The notes: generated by a model not told the origin, from the sequence alone. A stretch of 64,000 nucleotides of DNA from Flectobacillus longus (GCF_030056705.1 NZ_JASHIC010000019.1:1-64000), one strand, 5' to 3'. Positions 7,887 to 16,887 are shown, counted from the first letter of the stretch. Numbers and translations: made by a program.

Positions 7887-8861
7887 TTATAATAGCTTTT
7901 GTATAGCATCTACAGCTTGTTGAAAACGACTATCCCAATCACCAGAAAGTAAGATATAATCGATTTTTTGAGATGCTAATTCTTGCTTATGGGAAAAATG
8001 CAACTTGAGTCTATCTTCCTTTTCAAGCCTAGTCCCATCCTGTACGAAGGGGGCGTCAATGTCTAAGAAAAGATATAAATCAAACGTATTCGCTTGCTTA
8101 ACCCAATCGTTTATTAATAATTCTTTGTTGAATAAAAACTTGGCATACGAATTTGTGATGTTCACATCGGTGTCAACAATTAATATCTTATTGGACAAAG
8201 GTGTTTTTTCTAGTATAGTTTTGGCGTGTAAACTAGCAATTTGTTCAAGATGTGATAGCGTACATTCCTCTGTTTTTTCAATAACCTCACGCGCCATTTC
8301 TGGGACATAATTAGTCTTGAAATACTGTGCAAGGTTAACAGTAAGAGTCGATTTTCCTGTACTCTCAGAACCATAAATACAGATTTTTTTTACAAAATAT
8401 GGTTTGGCTGAATCAGCAATATAATCCCAATACCTTAATGGATGTTGCCTAATCAAACTAGCAGAGATGTTTGTGATTGTACGAGCAATGTCGTAAAAAA
8501 TTGATTCACATTGAAGGTATTCTGCTAAATAAGCTCCATAGGGTTCGGAGCTAATAATATAATTTAAATCAGGAATAAGGCTCAGAATTTTATTTGCCCA
8601 CAGTTGCGAAACTTCTCTGGAAGAAACAGAAGTATTAGGAAGCTCTGACTCGTGGTATTCAAGAAGTATGGGATTAATATTAGGACAGTTATTATATGAC
8701 TTTTTTATCCATTCTAATCTGGTTTGTCCATCAATGCTTTCTGTATCTGAAGCACAAATCAACACGAAAAGTATATCACATTGTGTCTTCGCAAACTCAA
8801 TTAGTTTTAAGTGTCCAAGGTGTAAGGGATAAAATTTGCCAAGTGTAAGCCCTTTTGTCAT
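7887..8861 (-). CDS. nadR: NadR-type bifunctional NMN adenylyltransferase/ribosylnicotinamide kinase
   Basis: This 324-residue protein makes NAD from imported nicotinamide riboside: the kinase forms NMN and the adenylyltransferase forms NAD. The N-terminal domain has GKFYPLHLGH with the HxGH nucleotidyl-transfer motif at 14-17 and NISASLIR at 131-138 as the second signature. The C-terminal kinase has a P-loop GSESTGKST at 164-172 and VPEMAREV, typical of NadR. It lacks the N-terminal helix-turn-helix repressor domain of the enterobacterial protein, so no regulatory role is expected. Its start overlaps the end of pnuC by four bases. Confidence 0.9.
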   Translation of the reverse strand: MTKGLTLGKFYPLHLGHLKLIEFAKTQCDILFVLICASDTESIDGQTRLEWIKKSYNNCPNINPILLEYHESELPNTSVSSREVSQLWANKILSLIPDLNYIISSEPYGAYLAEYLQCESIFYDIARTITNISASLIRQHPLRYWDYIADSAKPYFVKKICIYGSESTGKSTLTVNLAQYFKTNYVPEMAREVIEKTEECTLSHLEQIASLHAKTILEKTPLSNKILIVDTDVNITNSYAKFLFNKELLINDWVKQANTFDLYLFLDIDAPFVQDGTRLEKEDRLKLHFSHKQELASQKIDYILLSGDWDSRFQQAVDAIQKLL

Positions 8862-9487
8862 GATTTAAGAGATTTTTTCCAAGTCGACAGACCATGAATG
8901 GCTAAAGATAGAAATATGAAGTACTCGATGCTAATGAATAATATGTTTTTTTGAAAATACACAAAAACACATAATATGTCAGTTAGAATCCAAAGAAGCC
9001 AGTTTTCAAGAATCTTTCGGGCTAATAAAACATTGGCAATGATGCTCGAAATAGCAATAAATGTATCAATATAAGGATAGGAGGCTGGCTTAGTAAATAA
9101 GCTGGGAAAAAACAAATGAATATGTTCGATGAAATAGCCCAAAATGCCCGTAGACAAAACTAGAATGATCAATATAGCTTGCTTTTGACGAGACGAAAGT
9201 TGTGTGATTTTAAGGGTATTATCTTCTTTTCTTTTCCAAATGAACCAGCCGTACAAACTTACTATAAAAAAATATACTTGTAAAAACATATCAGAATATA
9301 GACTGACTTGGGAAAAAATGAGGAAAAAACATACGACATTAACAATCCCTGTAGACCAAGTTAAAATATTTTGCCTTGTCGCAAAATATACGGATAATAG
9401 ACCAAATAACGTCCCAACAAATTCTATATAGCTCAAGGAGTAGCCCCAAACATTAGCAAACGTTGTGTTAATGTCGAAATAATACAT
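8858..9487 (-). CDS. pnuC: Nicotinamide riboside transporter, PnuC family
   Basis: This 209-residue membrane protein has about seven hydrophobic helices. The family pattern is visible: VWGYSLSYIEFVGTLFGLLSVYFA, STGIVNVVCFFLIF, and near the end WLLWILTDILCVFVYF, where the Trp and Asp residues line the substrate path in PnuC. PnuC-fold proteins can carry nicotinamide riboside, thiamine or riboflavin. The overlap with nadR, which phosphorylates nicotinamide riboside, points to the first. The pair is one transcription unit. No thiamine riboswitch was seen upstream. Confidence 0.88.
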   Translation of the reverse strand: MYYFDINTTFANVWGYSLSYIEFVGTLFGLLSVYFATRQNILTWSTGIVNVVCFFLIFSQVSLYSDMFLQVYFFIVSLYGWFIWKRKEDNTLKITQLSSRQKQAILIILVLSTGILGYFIEHIHLFFPSLFTKPASYPYIDTFIAISSIIANVLLARKILENWLLWILTDILCVFVYFQKNILFISIEYFIFLSLAIHGLSTWKKSLKS

Positions 9488-9638
9488 TTTATATTTCTGC
9501 TTTTAATGAAGTAATAAATTATAACGCTATATGCTATTAGCCGCTGGGAATCAGGAAGAATAAAATTATCCTTTTCAAAAACCTAAAAAACTAAAAGAGA
9601 AGTATTAATTCTTCCGCTAGGTTAATAGAGGAGTTGCT

Positions 9639-10211
9639 TTACTCATGAACAAAGTAAATTTCTTTTACAAACTCAAACCCTAATCCGCCTTTTGCAATAC
9701 AGATTTCCATAGGTTGATTTTCTTTGATTGACATCCACATATCTTTATTGATGCTTAACCGTTCTTTTTGGTTTTGGTATTGAAAATAAATGAAGTACGA
9801 AGAAGGGGCTCTTGAACTTTGTCCTTTTTTTAAAATAGGGAAAATGGCGCACGTTGTTGAATTAAATGGAAATGTTCGGTTATAAAAACTTGCCAAAGAA
9901 GGAGTACCTATCAGAAAGAGGAAAAATAGACTTTTAAGAAAAAAGTTCTTTTGGGCCATAGGATGACTAAGTAAGGGAGTTCTTTCTTTTATAAAGTATA
10001 TGGTTTGATAGCCTAGAATCAATCCAACCACTAAGAAGATTACAAACAACGTGCCTCCAAAGAAAATCTGATCCATTTGTTTGATTTCTAAACAAGTAAG
10101 TATAGTAATAAAAACCAATATGAATGCTAGTCCATCAAGTATTCGTAAAATATTTATACTCTTTTGAGGCAAGGGAGGAAAATATTTAGTAGGCTTTCTT
10201 TTCTTTTTCAT
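9639..10211 (-). CDS. Hypothetical membrane protein
   Basis: This 190-residue protein begins with a basic stretch (MKKKRKPTKYFPP), then has three hydrophobic helices at about 24-44, 51-73 and 91-108. A C-terminal extracytoplasmic part of about 80 residues follows, with alternating Phe/Tyr strands (SSYFIYFQYQNQKERL). I recognise no family. It stands alone, followed upstream by a family B repeat. Confidence 0.6.
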   Translation of the reverse strand: MKKKRKPTKYFPPLPQKSINILRILDGLAFILVFITILTCLEIKQMDQIFFGGTLFVIFLVVGLILGYQTIYFIKERTPLLSHPMAQKNFFLKSLFFLFLIGTPSLASFYNRTFPFNSTTCAIFPILKKGQSSRAPSSYFIYFQYQNQKERLSINKDMWMSIKENQPMEICIAKGGLGFEFVKEIYFVHE

Positions 10212-10250
10212 TCTCCGATTAGTATATGAATTTTGTCAGTGCTATTTAAG

Positions 10251-10306
10251 GGCTCGCTGGTGCTGGATAGGAATCCAGCCCCTTTTTTCTAAGGATTCTA
10301 TCCTTT
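10251..10306. repeat. Interspersed repeat family B
   Basis: GGCTCGCTGGTGCTGGATAG, GAATCCAGCCCC, a T-run, CTAAGGATTCTATCCTT. It lies between the stop codon of the propeller lipoprotein and the start of the membrane protein gene, so it is in terminator position for the former. Confidence 0.75.
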
Positions 10307-11358
10307 TAAAGCGTTTTGAAAGTTTTTCCATCAAAAATACTGATACCATTATCGTCACTTCCTATCCAAATATTTCCCTTATTATCACAGAATAAAGTCC
10401 AAATATTATTACTCACAAGACCATCTTTTGTAGTATAATTCTGAAAGGTTTGTCCATCAAACATCCAGATGCCATTGTCTATAGTGGCTACCCAAAGATG
10501 TTGACTTTTGTCTTCGGTAATCGCCCAGATTCGTGACATGGCTCCTTTTTTACTCAGCAATTTGTTTACAAAATCGGGATTGTCCAGATGATATTTTTGA
10601 GAAATATTCTTAAAGATATTATCATCGAGTTGAAATAGCCCATAACCATTATTCCCTGCCCAAATATGTCCGCTTTTGTCCTCATAAAGCGCCCGAACCG
10701 CCAAACACAAATCGGGTTGATTGTACCACGTGAAGGTATTTCCGTCGTATTTACAAATACCTTTTCTATCCGTACCAAACCAAATATTGCCTTTGCTATC
10801 TTTTAAGGTACGATAAATTCCGAAAGGACTATAGCCATTATTATTGTTGCTGATGGCAGGAATTAAAGGGTTGTCAGAGAGATGAAACTTTTTTACCTGA
10901 TTGTTTTCTAAATAGTATTCTGTGAATAAATCTATTTTTTGTGTGTTTACAGAAAGACCACTAATAACTTCAATTTGCTGATTTTTAAAAGACTGACCGT
11001 CAAAAGAGTAAAGTTTCTGTTGAGTTTTTATCCAGATAAGTCCCTTCGAATCTTCTTTCAAATCCCAAATGTTATTGCTGGGCAAGCCATGCTTTTGGGT
11101 AATCTGGATAAGATCCTTGCCATCATATCTAAAAATTCCATCGCCAAAAGTCGCTATCCAAATATTTTGCTGTTTGTCTTGCAGAATGGTTCGAACAGAC
11201 TTTCCAATAGCATGGACTTTTTCCCCAATTGTGAGTTTAAGAATAAAGATTTCGGTTTTTTCTGAAGCATTTTGATTTTGTCCTTGACAGGAAATTAACA
11301 TTGAGAGTAACAAACATGAGAGCATTACCGCACGGAAATAATTAAGAAATACATTCAT
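10306..11358 (-). CDS. Two-component-regulator-propeller (Reg_prop) lipoprotein
   Basis: This 350-residue lipoprotein has a leader ending LLSMLISC (lipidated Cys) followed by QGQNQN. The body is a series of Reg_prop beta-propeller blades, recognisable by repeated D-x-x-G-x-I-W-x-G/A-T/S-x-x-x-G-I/L segments: NIWIATFGDGIFRYDG, GLIWIKTQQKLYSFDG, GNIWFGTDRKGICKYDG, HIWAGNNGYGLFQLDD, HLWVATIDNGIWMFDG and GNIWIGSDDNGISIFDG. Such propellers form the sensor part of hybrid two-component systems. Here there is no kinase part, so it is a free-standing extracytoplasmic propeller. A broken paralogue fragment lies at 7640. Confidence 0.88.
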   Translation of the reverse strand: MNVFLNYFRAVMLSCLLLSMLISCQGQNQNASEKTEIFILKLTIGEKVHAIGKSVRTILQDKQQNIWIATFGDGIFRYDGKDLIQITQKHGLPSNNIWDLKEDSKGLIWIKTQQKLYSFDGQSFKNQQIEVISGLSVNTQKIDLFTEYYLENNQVKKFHLSDNPLIPAISNNNNGYSPFGIYRTLKDSKGNIWFGTDRKGICKYDGNTFTWYNQPDLCLAVRALYEDKSGHIWAGNNGYGLFQLDDNIFKNISQKYHLDNPDFVNKLLSKKGAMSRIWAITEDKSQHLWVATIDNGIWMFDGQTFQNYTTKDGLVSNNIWTLFCDNKGNIWIGSDDNGISIFDGKTFKTL

Positions 11359-11384
11359 AATGGTCAGATTTACATGTTAACATT

Positions 11385-11450
11385 TCTCTCGATAGTACTG
11401 GATTCCTATCCAGCACTCTTTTTCTAAAGATTCTATCCTTTTTTATAAAA
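11385..11450. repeat. Interspersed repeat family B
   Basis: CTCTCGATAGTACTGGATTC, CTATCCAGCACT, T-run, CTAAAGATTCTATCC, T-run, TTATAAAATACTC. The TGGAT/ATCCA arms are conserved while the surrounding bases vary, as expected for a structure-conserved hairpin element. Confidence 0.75.
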
Positions 11451-11477
11451 TACTCATATCATTTGTGAGAGCAAATG

Positions 11478-11843
11478 TCACTTCTTTCCCACCCATCCCA
11501 AATGCGTATGTTGAAAGCTATCCGTATATTTTAGTCCATAGCCCATGACTCTGTCCATTGCTGAATGACCAAACAAAATGATACCTGATAGAGTCATAAG
11601 GTCATGATTGAGCCAATATCCAAGACCAATTATAGCGATACCCAATAATTTGTGATGAAATAAGTTGTATGTCCAAGCGCCAATTTGGGTATTAAATAGG
11701 TATCCCAACATCGAAACATCTGGTAATAGAATACACGCTGTGTATATCCACCAAACATAATCTAGTTGTTGAAATAATAGTATTGAAAGAAGTAGCTGAC
11801 CAAGTTCTTCTAATTTGAGGAGGAAATTCATATCTTTTGTCAT
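11478..11843 (-). CDS. DUF4260 family integral membrane protein
   Basis: The protein of about 121 residues starting MTKDMNFLLKLEELGQ has three or four hydrophobic helices and the DUF4260 pattern: WWIYTACILLPDVSMLGYL, GAWTYNLFHHKLLG, ILFGHSAMDRVMGYGLKY and a closing FQHTHLGWVG. The conserved Asp and His residues lie in the helix ends. The reading frame could begin at 11912, where ATGA overlaps the stop of the upstream Crp/Fnr gene, but family members begin near the shorter start. Function unknown; probably co-transcribed with the regulator. Confidence 0.8.
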   Translation of the reverse strand: MTKDMNFLLKLEELGQLLLSILLFQQLDYVWWIYTACILLPDVSMLGYLFNTQIGAWTYNLFHHKLLGIAIIGLGYWLNHDLMTLSGIILFGHSAMDRVMGYGLKYTDSFQHTHLGWVGKK

Positions 11844-11908
11844 GTTCGTTTTTGTTTTTGTGATGACACAAAATTCGAGCATTAAAAAGTATTTACTCTT
11901 GACAAAAA

Positions 11909-12487
11909 TCAAGAACTCTCGGATTTACGTTTTCTGATACGACTAAATGTTTCGGCGCTCATGCCCAATACCGAAGCGATGTACTGAAGCGGAACTTGAT
12001 TAAAAAGCTCTTTGTTGTGTTCGAAGTACGCATCATAGCGTTCTTCGGCGGTCATTGACAAATGCGAAAACACACGGTTTTCAATCATGGCAAAACATTT
12101 GACAATGAATCGTTTTTCAATATCGAGCCATTTGGGAAATTCCTGGCAAAGTTTAAGATAATTACTTTTAGAAAGCGTCAGTAATTCGACATCGGTAAAA
12201 GCCTGAATCGACCAACGATTGGGCTGGTTGAAGAAAAAGCCTGAGATTTCAGTTAGAAGATAGTTTTGAGTCGAAATCCATTGTGTAATTTCCTTGCCGT
12301 CCACAACTGCATAAACTCTTAGAATCCCACTTTTGATTAGACTGAGCTTGTCACAAACTTTGCCCGATTGGGTAAAAAAAGCATTTCTAGGAAGTTTTTC
12401 TTCCTTAAAGTAAGTGCGAAGAAGTGTTAATTCTACCTCAGAAAGTTGCCCAAAGTTGTCTTGAATAATAAGGTTAAAGTCTTGCAC
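11909..12487 (-). CDS. Crp/Fnr-family transcriptional regulator
   Basis: An N-terminal cyclic-nucleotide-binding fold (SGKVCDKLSLIKSGILRVYA, then EITQWISTQNYLLTEISGFF) is followed by a long dimerisation helix (CFAMIENRVF) and a C-terminal winged helix-turn-helix (LQYIASVLGMSAETFSRIRKR). The Arg and Glu that bind cAMP in true CRP are not in place, so another ligand or none is likely. The frame is open back to 12568, but that would overlap the upstream gene by 70 bases. A GTG at 12487 gives a protein starting MQDFNLIIQDNFG with normal family length, and I prefer it. Confidence 0.8.
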   Translation of the reverse strand: MQDFNLIIQDNFGQLSEVELTLLRTYFKEEKLPRNAFFTQSGKVCDKLSLIKSGILRVYAVVDGKEITQWISTQNYLLTEISGFFFNQPNRWSIQAFTDVELLTLSKSNYLKLCQEFPKWLDIEKRFIVKCFAMIENRVFSHLSMTAEERYDAYFEHNKELFNQVPLQYIASVLGMSAETFSRIRKRKSESS

Positions 12488-12498
12488 GAAAAGAGTTG

Positions 12499-12870
12499 TT
12501 ATAAATCTTGAGCATTTTCTCGATATAAATAGAAAATAGTAATCAGTTGGTTTGTTGCAGTATCCCAAAACATCAAGTAAGCTTTTTCTTCAGTAATTAC
12601 AGAATTTAGGAGCACCTCCTCAGCAGATGAAGCCGAAAGTTGTTTGATAGCCTCTTCCCAAGAACTTATTTCTTCATTTTCAAAAAAACTCCTTTTTAAA
12701 CTTTTGTTGATTCTCAATCTTGTAGCATATAAACCTGCTAAAAATTCTCTCGTTTGCACAATCCCTTTTTGAAAACCCTCTGGGTTTTGTTGGAGGGCAA
12801 CTACACATTCTTGCGCTAGAGAATTATCCTTTTCTGCTTGAAGGCCATTTAAAACTTGCTCCTGTGTCAT
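12499..12870 (-). CDS. Hypothetical protein
   Basis: This 123-residue, mostly helical soluble protein has no signal peptide and no motif I know. Residues 1-60 are rich in Gln, Leu and Glu; a short strand segment (AYLMFWDTATNQLITIFYLY) ends it. It lies directly upstream of the Crp/Fnr gene on the same strand, with about 11 bases between its stop and the preferred GTG start, so the three genes from 12870 down to 11478 may form one operon. Confidence 0.55.
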   Translation of the reverse strand: MTQEQVLNGLQAEKDNSLAQECVVALQQNPEGFQKGIVQTREFLAGLYATRLRINKSLKRSFFENEEISSWEEAIKQLSASSAEEVLLNSVITEEKAYLMFWDTATNQLITIFYLYRENAQDL

Positions 12871-13045
12871 TTAGATTTGGTTTTTGGATAAAAGGTGTCA
12901 AAGATGGAATGAAGAAGTGTGATACTTTGGATGTCGGGCTATTGTTCAAATTATGATGATGTTTGCTTTTAAGAGGAAATATTGCAAGAATATTTCTAAA
13001 AATACAATTTAATAAAAATCAAAATAGAATAAAAAGGGACTAGGA

Positions 13046-13399
13046 CTAAGCTCTCAAAATCTTCTCCATTTTTTTACCTTTTGCTAGCTCATCGACAAGT
13101 TTGTCAAGATAACGAATTTGTTGCATCAATGTACCTTCAATCTCCTCTATGCGGTATCCGCAAATGACTCCTGTAATTTTATGGGCATTGGGGTTTATTT
13201 GAGGAGCGTTGGCAAAAAAGCTTTCAAAATCTATTTTTTGCTCAATAATGTGTTGAATATTGGTAACATCATAGCCTGTTAACCAACAAATCACCTCATG
13301 TAATTCATCAACAGTACGTCCTTTTTTCTCAACTTTCTGTACATAGTGAGGATATACACTCGCAAAAGACATTTTGAAAACTCTGGTATTGGGATTCAT
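13046..13399 (-). CDS. DUF2200 family protein
   Basis: This 117-residue cytosolic protein matches DUF2200 from end to end: [24 protein letters not shown], then a T/E-V-D-E-L region, [36 protein letters not shown] and a C-terminal helix [15 protein letters not shown]. No biochemical role is established for this family as far as I know. It is a single gene with short AT-rich flanks. Confidence 0.88.
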   Translation of the reverse strand: MNPNTRVFKMSFASVYPHYVQKVEKKGRTVDELHEVICWLTGYDVTNIQHIIEQKIDFESFFANAPQINPNAHKITGVICGYRIEEIEGTLMQQIRYLDKLVDELAKGKKMEKILRA

Positions 13400-13481
13400 T
13401 AGTAAAGCGAAAGATTATTTGATAGTTCTATTTATAGGTTAAATTTACTATTCTTCAACAGAAACGTATTGTCAGACATAC

Positions 13482-13521
13482 ATATCTTTATTTATAGACT
13501 AAGTTTTATAAATAAAGATAT
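13482..13521. repeat. Perfect 15-bp inverted repeat in an intergenic gap
   Basis: ATATCTTTATTTATA (13482-13496) and TATAAATAAAGATAT (13507-13521) flank a 10-base loop. The gap 13400-13748 also contains a short palindrome AGCTCCTACGGAGCT near 13599-13613 and no other feature I can support. There is no T-run, so a terminator role is not evident. Confidence 0.6.
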
Positions 13522-13748
13522 AGCAAAAATTTCCAAATGAAAATAAGTCATGTAAATAAGCTTTAACAAGCTAGAGTCTTTGTTTCTTTTGTAGAAAAGC
13601 TCCTACGGAGCTGATGCAAAAGATTGGTTAGTAAATGAGCATATCATTTTTAAAATACATTCTGCTGTTCTGCTTCGCTTTTTATTTCGAGCACAAACAA
13701 CCAAAATATGAGGTCTTTCTGTCATAAATGCTTTTTAGATATTCGATA

Positions 13749-14075
13749 TTAATGTGACACCATTTTCAATCCAATAATAGAGCCAATTAAGGTACTGATA
13801 AAGAATAAGCGCCAAAAAGTAGCAGGTTCATTAAACACAAGAATTCCCAAAAGTACCGTTCCAACGGCACCAATGCCTGTCCAAACAGCATAAGCTGTAG
13901 CAATAGGAAGCGATTCAATGGCTTTCATCAAAAGTCCCATGCTGATAATCAAAGCCATGATAAATCCTGCGTACCAAAAATATACTTCGTTTCCTGTACT
14001 TTCTTTTACTTTGCCCAAACAAAATGTAAAGGCCACTTCAAACAATCCTGCGATAATCAATATAATCCAATTCAT
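13749..14075 (-). CDS. Small multidrug resistance (SMR) family protein
   Basis: The 108-residue protein has four transmembrane helices. It starts MNWIILIIAGLFEVAFTFCL, where the Glu in helix 1 is the coupling residue of the SMR family. It also carries the Lys-Val-Lys-Glu-Ser-Thr loop and PIATAYAVWTGIGAVGTVLLG, the signature of the EmrE/SugE/Gdx group. The A-Y-A-V-W-T-G-I-G form is common to both guanidinium exporters and drug exporters, so the substrate is open. An in-frame ATG at 14102 is possible but adds nine unrelated residues. A Crp/Fnr-type regulator gene lies just upstream. Confidence 0.87.
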   Translation of the reverse strand: MNWIILIIAGLFEVAFTFCLGKVKESTGNEVYFWYAGFIMALIISMGLLMKAIESLPIATAYAVWTGIGAVGTVLLGILVFNEPATFWRLFFISTLIGSIIGLKMVSH

Positions 14076-14153
14076 ATTTTTTGTGTTAAAATTCACTAGC
14101 AAAGGTCTGAATCGGAGAGGGAAATAAATTTTACAAATGTTAAAAAATACTTT

Positions 14154-14717
14154 CTATCGAATCTCAGCTCTAATTCTACTCAGACTTACTTGGCTTATGC
14201 CAAGGTATGAAGCAATATGCCCCAGTTGGACTCGCTGAATTAGGTCAGGATGTAATTGCAGAAGTTCATGATAGCGTTCGCTGGCGGTTCTGAATTGTCG
14301 GGCAATAAATCTTTCTTCCGTTTTGACGAGCTCTAGTTCTGCCAATTTTCGTCCCCAATTAGCGATATGAATATCACTTTGATAAAGATTTTCCAACACT
14401 TCAGCCTTTAATTGGTACAGTTCACAGTCTTCCAATAACTCTACATCTTCATAGCCTTTTTGTCCAGTGACATAGCTTTTTAAAGACATTAAAGTATCCC
14501 CTTCTTTGCAAAACAGAAAAGTAATTTCATTGTCAGGCGTTTGAGTATAGAGTCTTGCAATTCCTTTTTTTATAAAATAAATACTACTTTCCACTTTATT
14601 GGCTCGCAGTAGAATATGACCTTTTGGGAAACTAACCTCAGAAATATGTTCTTCCAGTTTTTGCATGGAAGCTTTAGGTAAAGGGTAAATTGTATTTGAA
14701 ATTTGTGATAGAATCAT
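14154..14717 (-). CDS. Crp/Fnr-family transcriptional regulator
   Basis: This 187-residue protein has an N-terminal cyclic-nucleotide-binding fold (SFPKGHILLRANKVESSIYF, IKKGIARLYTQTPDNEITFL) and a C-terminal helix-turn-helix (LGHIASYLGISQVSLSRIRAE), the form seen in many Bacteroidota Crp-like regulators. It lies upstream of and on the same strand as the SMR efflux gene, 78 bases away, so it may control that gene; this is inferred from position only. One base separates it from the gene before it. Confidence 0.85.
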   Translation of the reverse strand: MILSQISNTIYPLPKASMQKLEEHISEVSFPKGHILLRANKVESSIYFIKKGIARLYTQTPDNEITFLFCKEGDTLMSLKSYVTGQKGYEDVELLEDCELYQLKAEVLENLYQSDIHIANWGRKLAELELVKTEERFIARQFRTASERYHELLQLHPDLIQRVQLGHIASYLGISQVSLSRIRAEIR

Positions 14718-14718
14718 A

Positions 14719-15258
14719 TCAGTTGGGATCTATTGCCTCCCATTTTCCTTTTTTGAAATAAAGATTATTGAATTTAGGTGAGTAAAAAACTAAATGAAAG
14801 TACCAAGGATAACGGTAAGTTGTAGGATTAGAACTAAGGATATGATGTGTTGGTTGAGGCATGTTTATCAGTAAATGCTCAGAAATATAGTTTTCAGTAA
14901 CCTTGATTTTACCAACATAAGTTCTTATAATTTTCTCTTTTTCGGTAACGTAAAAGTAGAGAGAGTCGTTATCCTTTATTTCAAATCGAAAATGATTGTA
15001 TTGCCAATCGGCTTGTTTCCCCGAAAAATAGGTTCTATCTACAATGTACTGCCCATAGTAATCATCTTTTTCTAGATTGGGTTTTCCTAATATCCAATTT
15101 AGACCAGATAAAAACATAACCATCGCCAAAAGACCTAACCACAAGAAACCAATGATTTTCCCCCAATGGTTTTTCCTTGTTATGAACCATGTAATCAAAA
15201 GAATTACGGATAAAGGAACCATAAATAATATCATGAATAGGCGAAATCCAAAGCCCAT
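14719..15258 (-). CDS. Hypothetical membrane-anchored protein
   Basis: This 179-residue protein has two N-terminal hydrophobic helices (about 5-27 and 33-52) and a C-terminal domain of about 120 residues rich in Tyr, Phe and Asp (DDYYGQYIVDRTYFSG), suggesting a beta-sandwich facing outside. I recognise no family. It is one base upstream of the Crp/Fnr gene, so the two are probably co-transcribed. Confidence 0.6.
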   Translation of the reverse strand: MGFGFRLFMILFMVPLSVILLITWFITRKNHWGKIIGFLWLGLLAMVMFLSGLNWILGKPNLEKDDYYGQYIVDRTYFSGKQADWQYNHFRFEIKDNDSLYFYVTEKEKIIRTYVGKIKVTENYISEHLLINMPQPTHHILSSNPTTYRYPWYFHLVFYSPKFNNLYFKKGKWEAIDPN

Positions 15259-15291
15259 ATATCATTAAAGTTTAAGATGAATATCTGTAGA

Positions 15292-15684
15292 TTATTTGAC
15301 GAAATCCAAATGCTGAATTTTATCAATGCAAGCCTCAACCGAATCATCCGTAGACTTCAGCTGATAGTTTAACGACCAAGTTTTATTTCTTACCAAAAAT
15401 ATTCCTAAAGATTTTTCGAAGTAAGCCTCTACTTTGCTGTCTATACCTGCATCAGGATTAGTAAACTTTAATATCCGAATAGATTTTTGATGGATAGTAT
15501 AGTCAAAAGAATCTACAATGACCATCCTATCTGAACCCTCAGGAATATGATTTACCCAGAGGGTGTCCGATTTTCCATACTCATGCTTGATTACATAAAA
15601 ATTATTTTTAAATGCTTTATACTGCTTTTGCTCATTACATGAACTGAGTATGACTAAGAGGTATAGTAATTGAATTAATCTCAT
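15292..15684 (-). CDS. Hypothetical small lipoprotein
   Basis: This 130-residue precursor has a leader MRLIQLLYLLVILSSC with a clear lipobox. The mature part is about 115 residues of mixed strand and helix with no motif I know. It sits between a terminator-like hairpin (15713) and the membrane protein gene at 14719, on the same strand. Function unknown. Confidence 0.6.
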   Translation of the reverse strand: MRLIQLLYLLVILSSCNEQKQYKAFKNNFYVIKHEYGKSDTLWVNHIPEGSDRMVIVDSFDYTIHQKSIRILKFTNPDAGIDSKVEAYFEKSLGIFLVRNKTWSLNYQLKSTDDSVEACIDKIQHLDFVK

Positions 15685-15712
15685 AAATTTTTTACGATTA
15701 AATACTAAATAT

Positions 15713-15750
15713 AAAAAAAGGTGCTGGATTATTGTCCAGCACCTTTTTTT
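15713..15750. terminator. Bidirectional terminator
   Basis: AAAAAAAGGTGCTGGA and TCCAGCACCTTTTTT pair around a six-base loop, with A-run and T-run on opposite sides. It follows the stop codon of the lipoprotein gene ending at 15754. The GGTGCTGGA arm is the same as the core of repeat family B. Confidence 0.85.
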
Positions 15751-15753
15751 GTT

Positions 15754-16887
15754 TTATCCAATCCCTACAGGTGGGACTATGACCACATCGCGTGGGATAA
15801 TCGTATAGTTGAGACCTTGTTTGTATATCTTTAGGGCTAGAGAGTCATTAGTATCTTTAAAATCAAATTTATATTTTCCTACTGTCGAGGTTGGTACTGT
15901 GGTATTGTTTTGGGCAATGATAGTGATTGGAATCTTCTTATTCAGAGGCTTGCTAGCTTTAAATTTCAAATAATACAAACCATCCTCCTGTAGATTTTGA
16001 ACACTAACCGAGCCTTTATGTGTGTATTCCCAATCAGATCTACTTCCTTGTTTGTCAATAATTTCGTAATAATCAATATCAGCAATTCCTTCCCATTCTA
16101 TGGTCAGAAGCAAACCTTGGTTGGCGTCGATAGCTCTAATCGCTATTGCTTGTTTTTCGATGTCAATATCTATTTTATCATTATCTATACTCTTAATTTT
16201 TAGATTGTAAAAAAGATTTCGTCCTTTTGTTGGTCTATAATCCATCAAGTTAAGTGATACAGTTGTCTCTGTTTTTCCAGCAGGCATGACACAATACATA
16301 GAGTTGGCATTTTGTCTATAGTATTGATTTTCCGTTTGATTTTCTAGCAATATAGTTACATCCTCCGTTAAAGGCTTATCGATTTTGAGTCTAACTTTTA
16401 CTTCACTTGATTCTTCAATATCCAAGGTCTTAAACTCAAATCCAATGATTGATTTGGCAGGAGTTTCGACAATCTCAAATTCTATACTACTGTTATTATC
16501 AACTACAAGAGTACCATTGAGAGGTTTGAGCGTAATGATACAATTTTCTAATGCGTTCTCGGCATTAGCGTCTTTGTTGATTTTAAACTTAATCAGAGTG
16601 GACGTTTCTCCTGCTTTGATTGTCAAAGGGGAAGGGGTGATTAATTGAAAGTCTTGACCTAATGAGGCCGTACCTTTAAAAACTAATTCAACAACTTCGT
16701 CTTTTTTCGAAGGTTTGTCCAGTACAAGTTTGATGCTAAAAGTATCGGATTTACTTTCTTCATAGGTGGCTTTTGAGGTAGACAAAAATCGAATTTTAGA
16801 AGGTTGGGAGGTAATTACTTGATCCTCATTTTGGCTACATCCTGTTAGTATAAACAAGACAAAGAGAAAAACACTAAACGCTTTCAT
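15754..16887 (-). CDS. Lipoprotein with Calx-beta-like domains
   Basis: This 377-residue precursor has a leader ending FILTGC (lipidated Cys at about 17). Residues about 30-145 and 147-240 look like two Calx-beta-type beta-sandwich modules: VELVFKGTASLGQDF, then LTIKAGETSTLIKFKI and an N-x-x-I-E-F-E-I end, with a similar order in the second copy. The C-terminal 120 residues (ITIEWEGIADIDYYEIID onward) form another strand-rich domain. It is probably attached to the outer membrane or exposed at the surface. Function unknown. Confidence 0.7.
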   Translation of the reverse strand: MKAFSVFLFVLFILTGCSQNEDQVITSQPSKIRFLSTSKATYEESKSDTFSIKLVLDKPSKKDEVVELVFKGTASLGQDFQLITPSPLTIKAGETSTLIKFKINKDANAENALENCIITLKPLNGTLVVDNNSSIEFEIVETPAKSIIGFEFKTLDIEESSEVKVRLKIDKPLTEDVTILLENQTENQYYRQNANSMYCVMPAGKTETTVSLNLMDYRPTKGRNLFYNLKIKSIDNDKIDIDIEKQAIAIRAIDANQGLLLTIEWEGIADIDYYEIIDKQGSRSDWEYTHKGSVSVQNLQEDGLYYLKFKASKPLNKKIPITIIAQNNTTVPTSTVGKYKFDFKDTNDSLALKIYKQGLNYTIIPRDVVIVPPVGIG

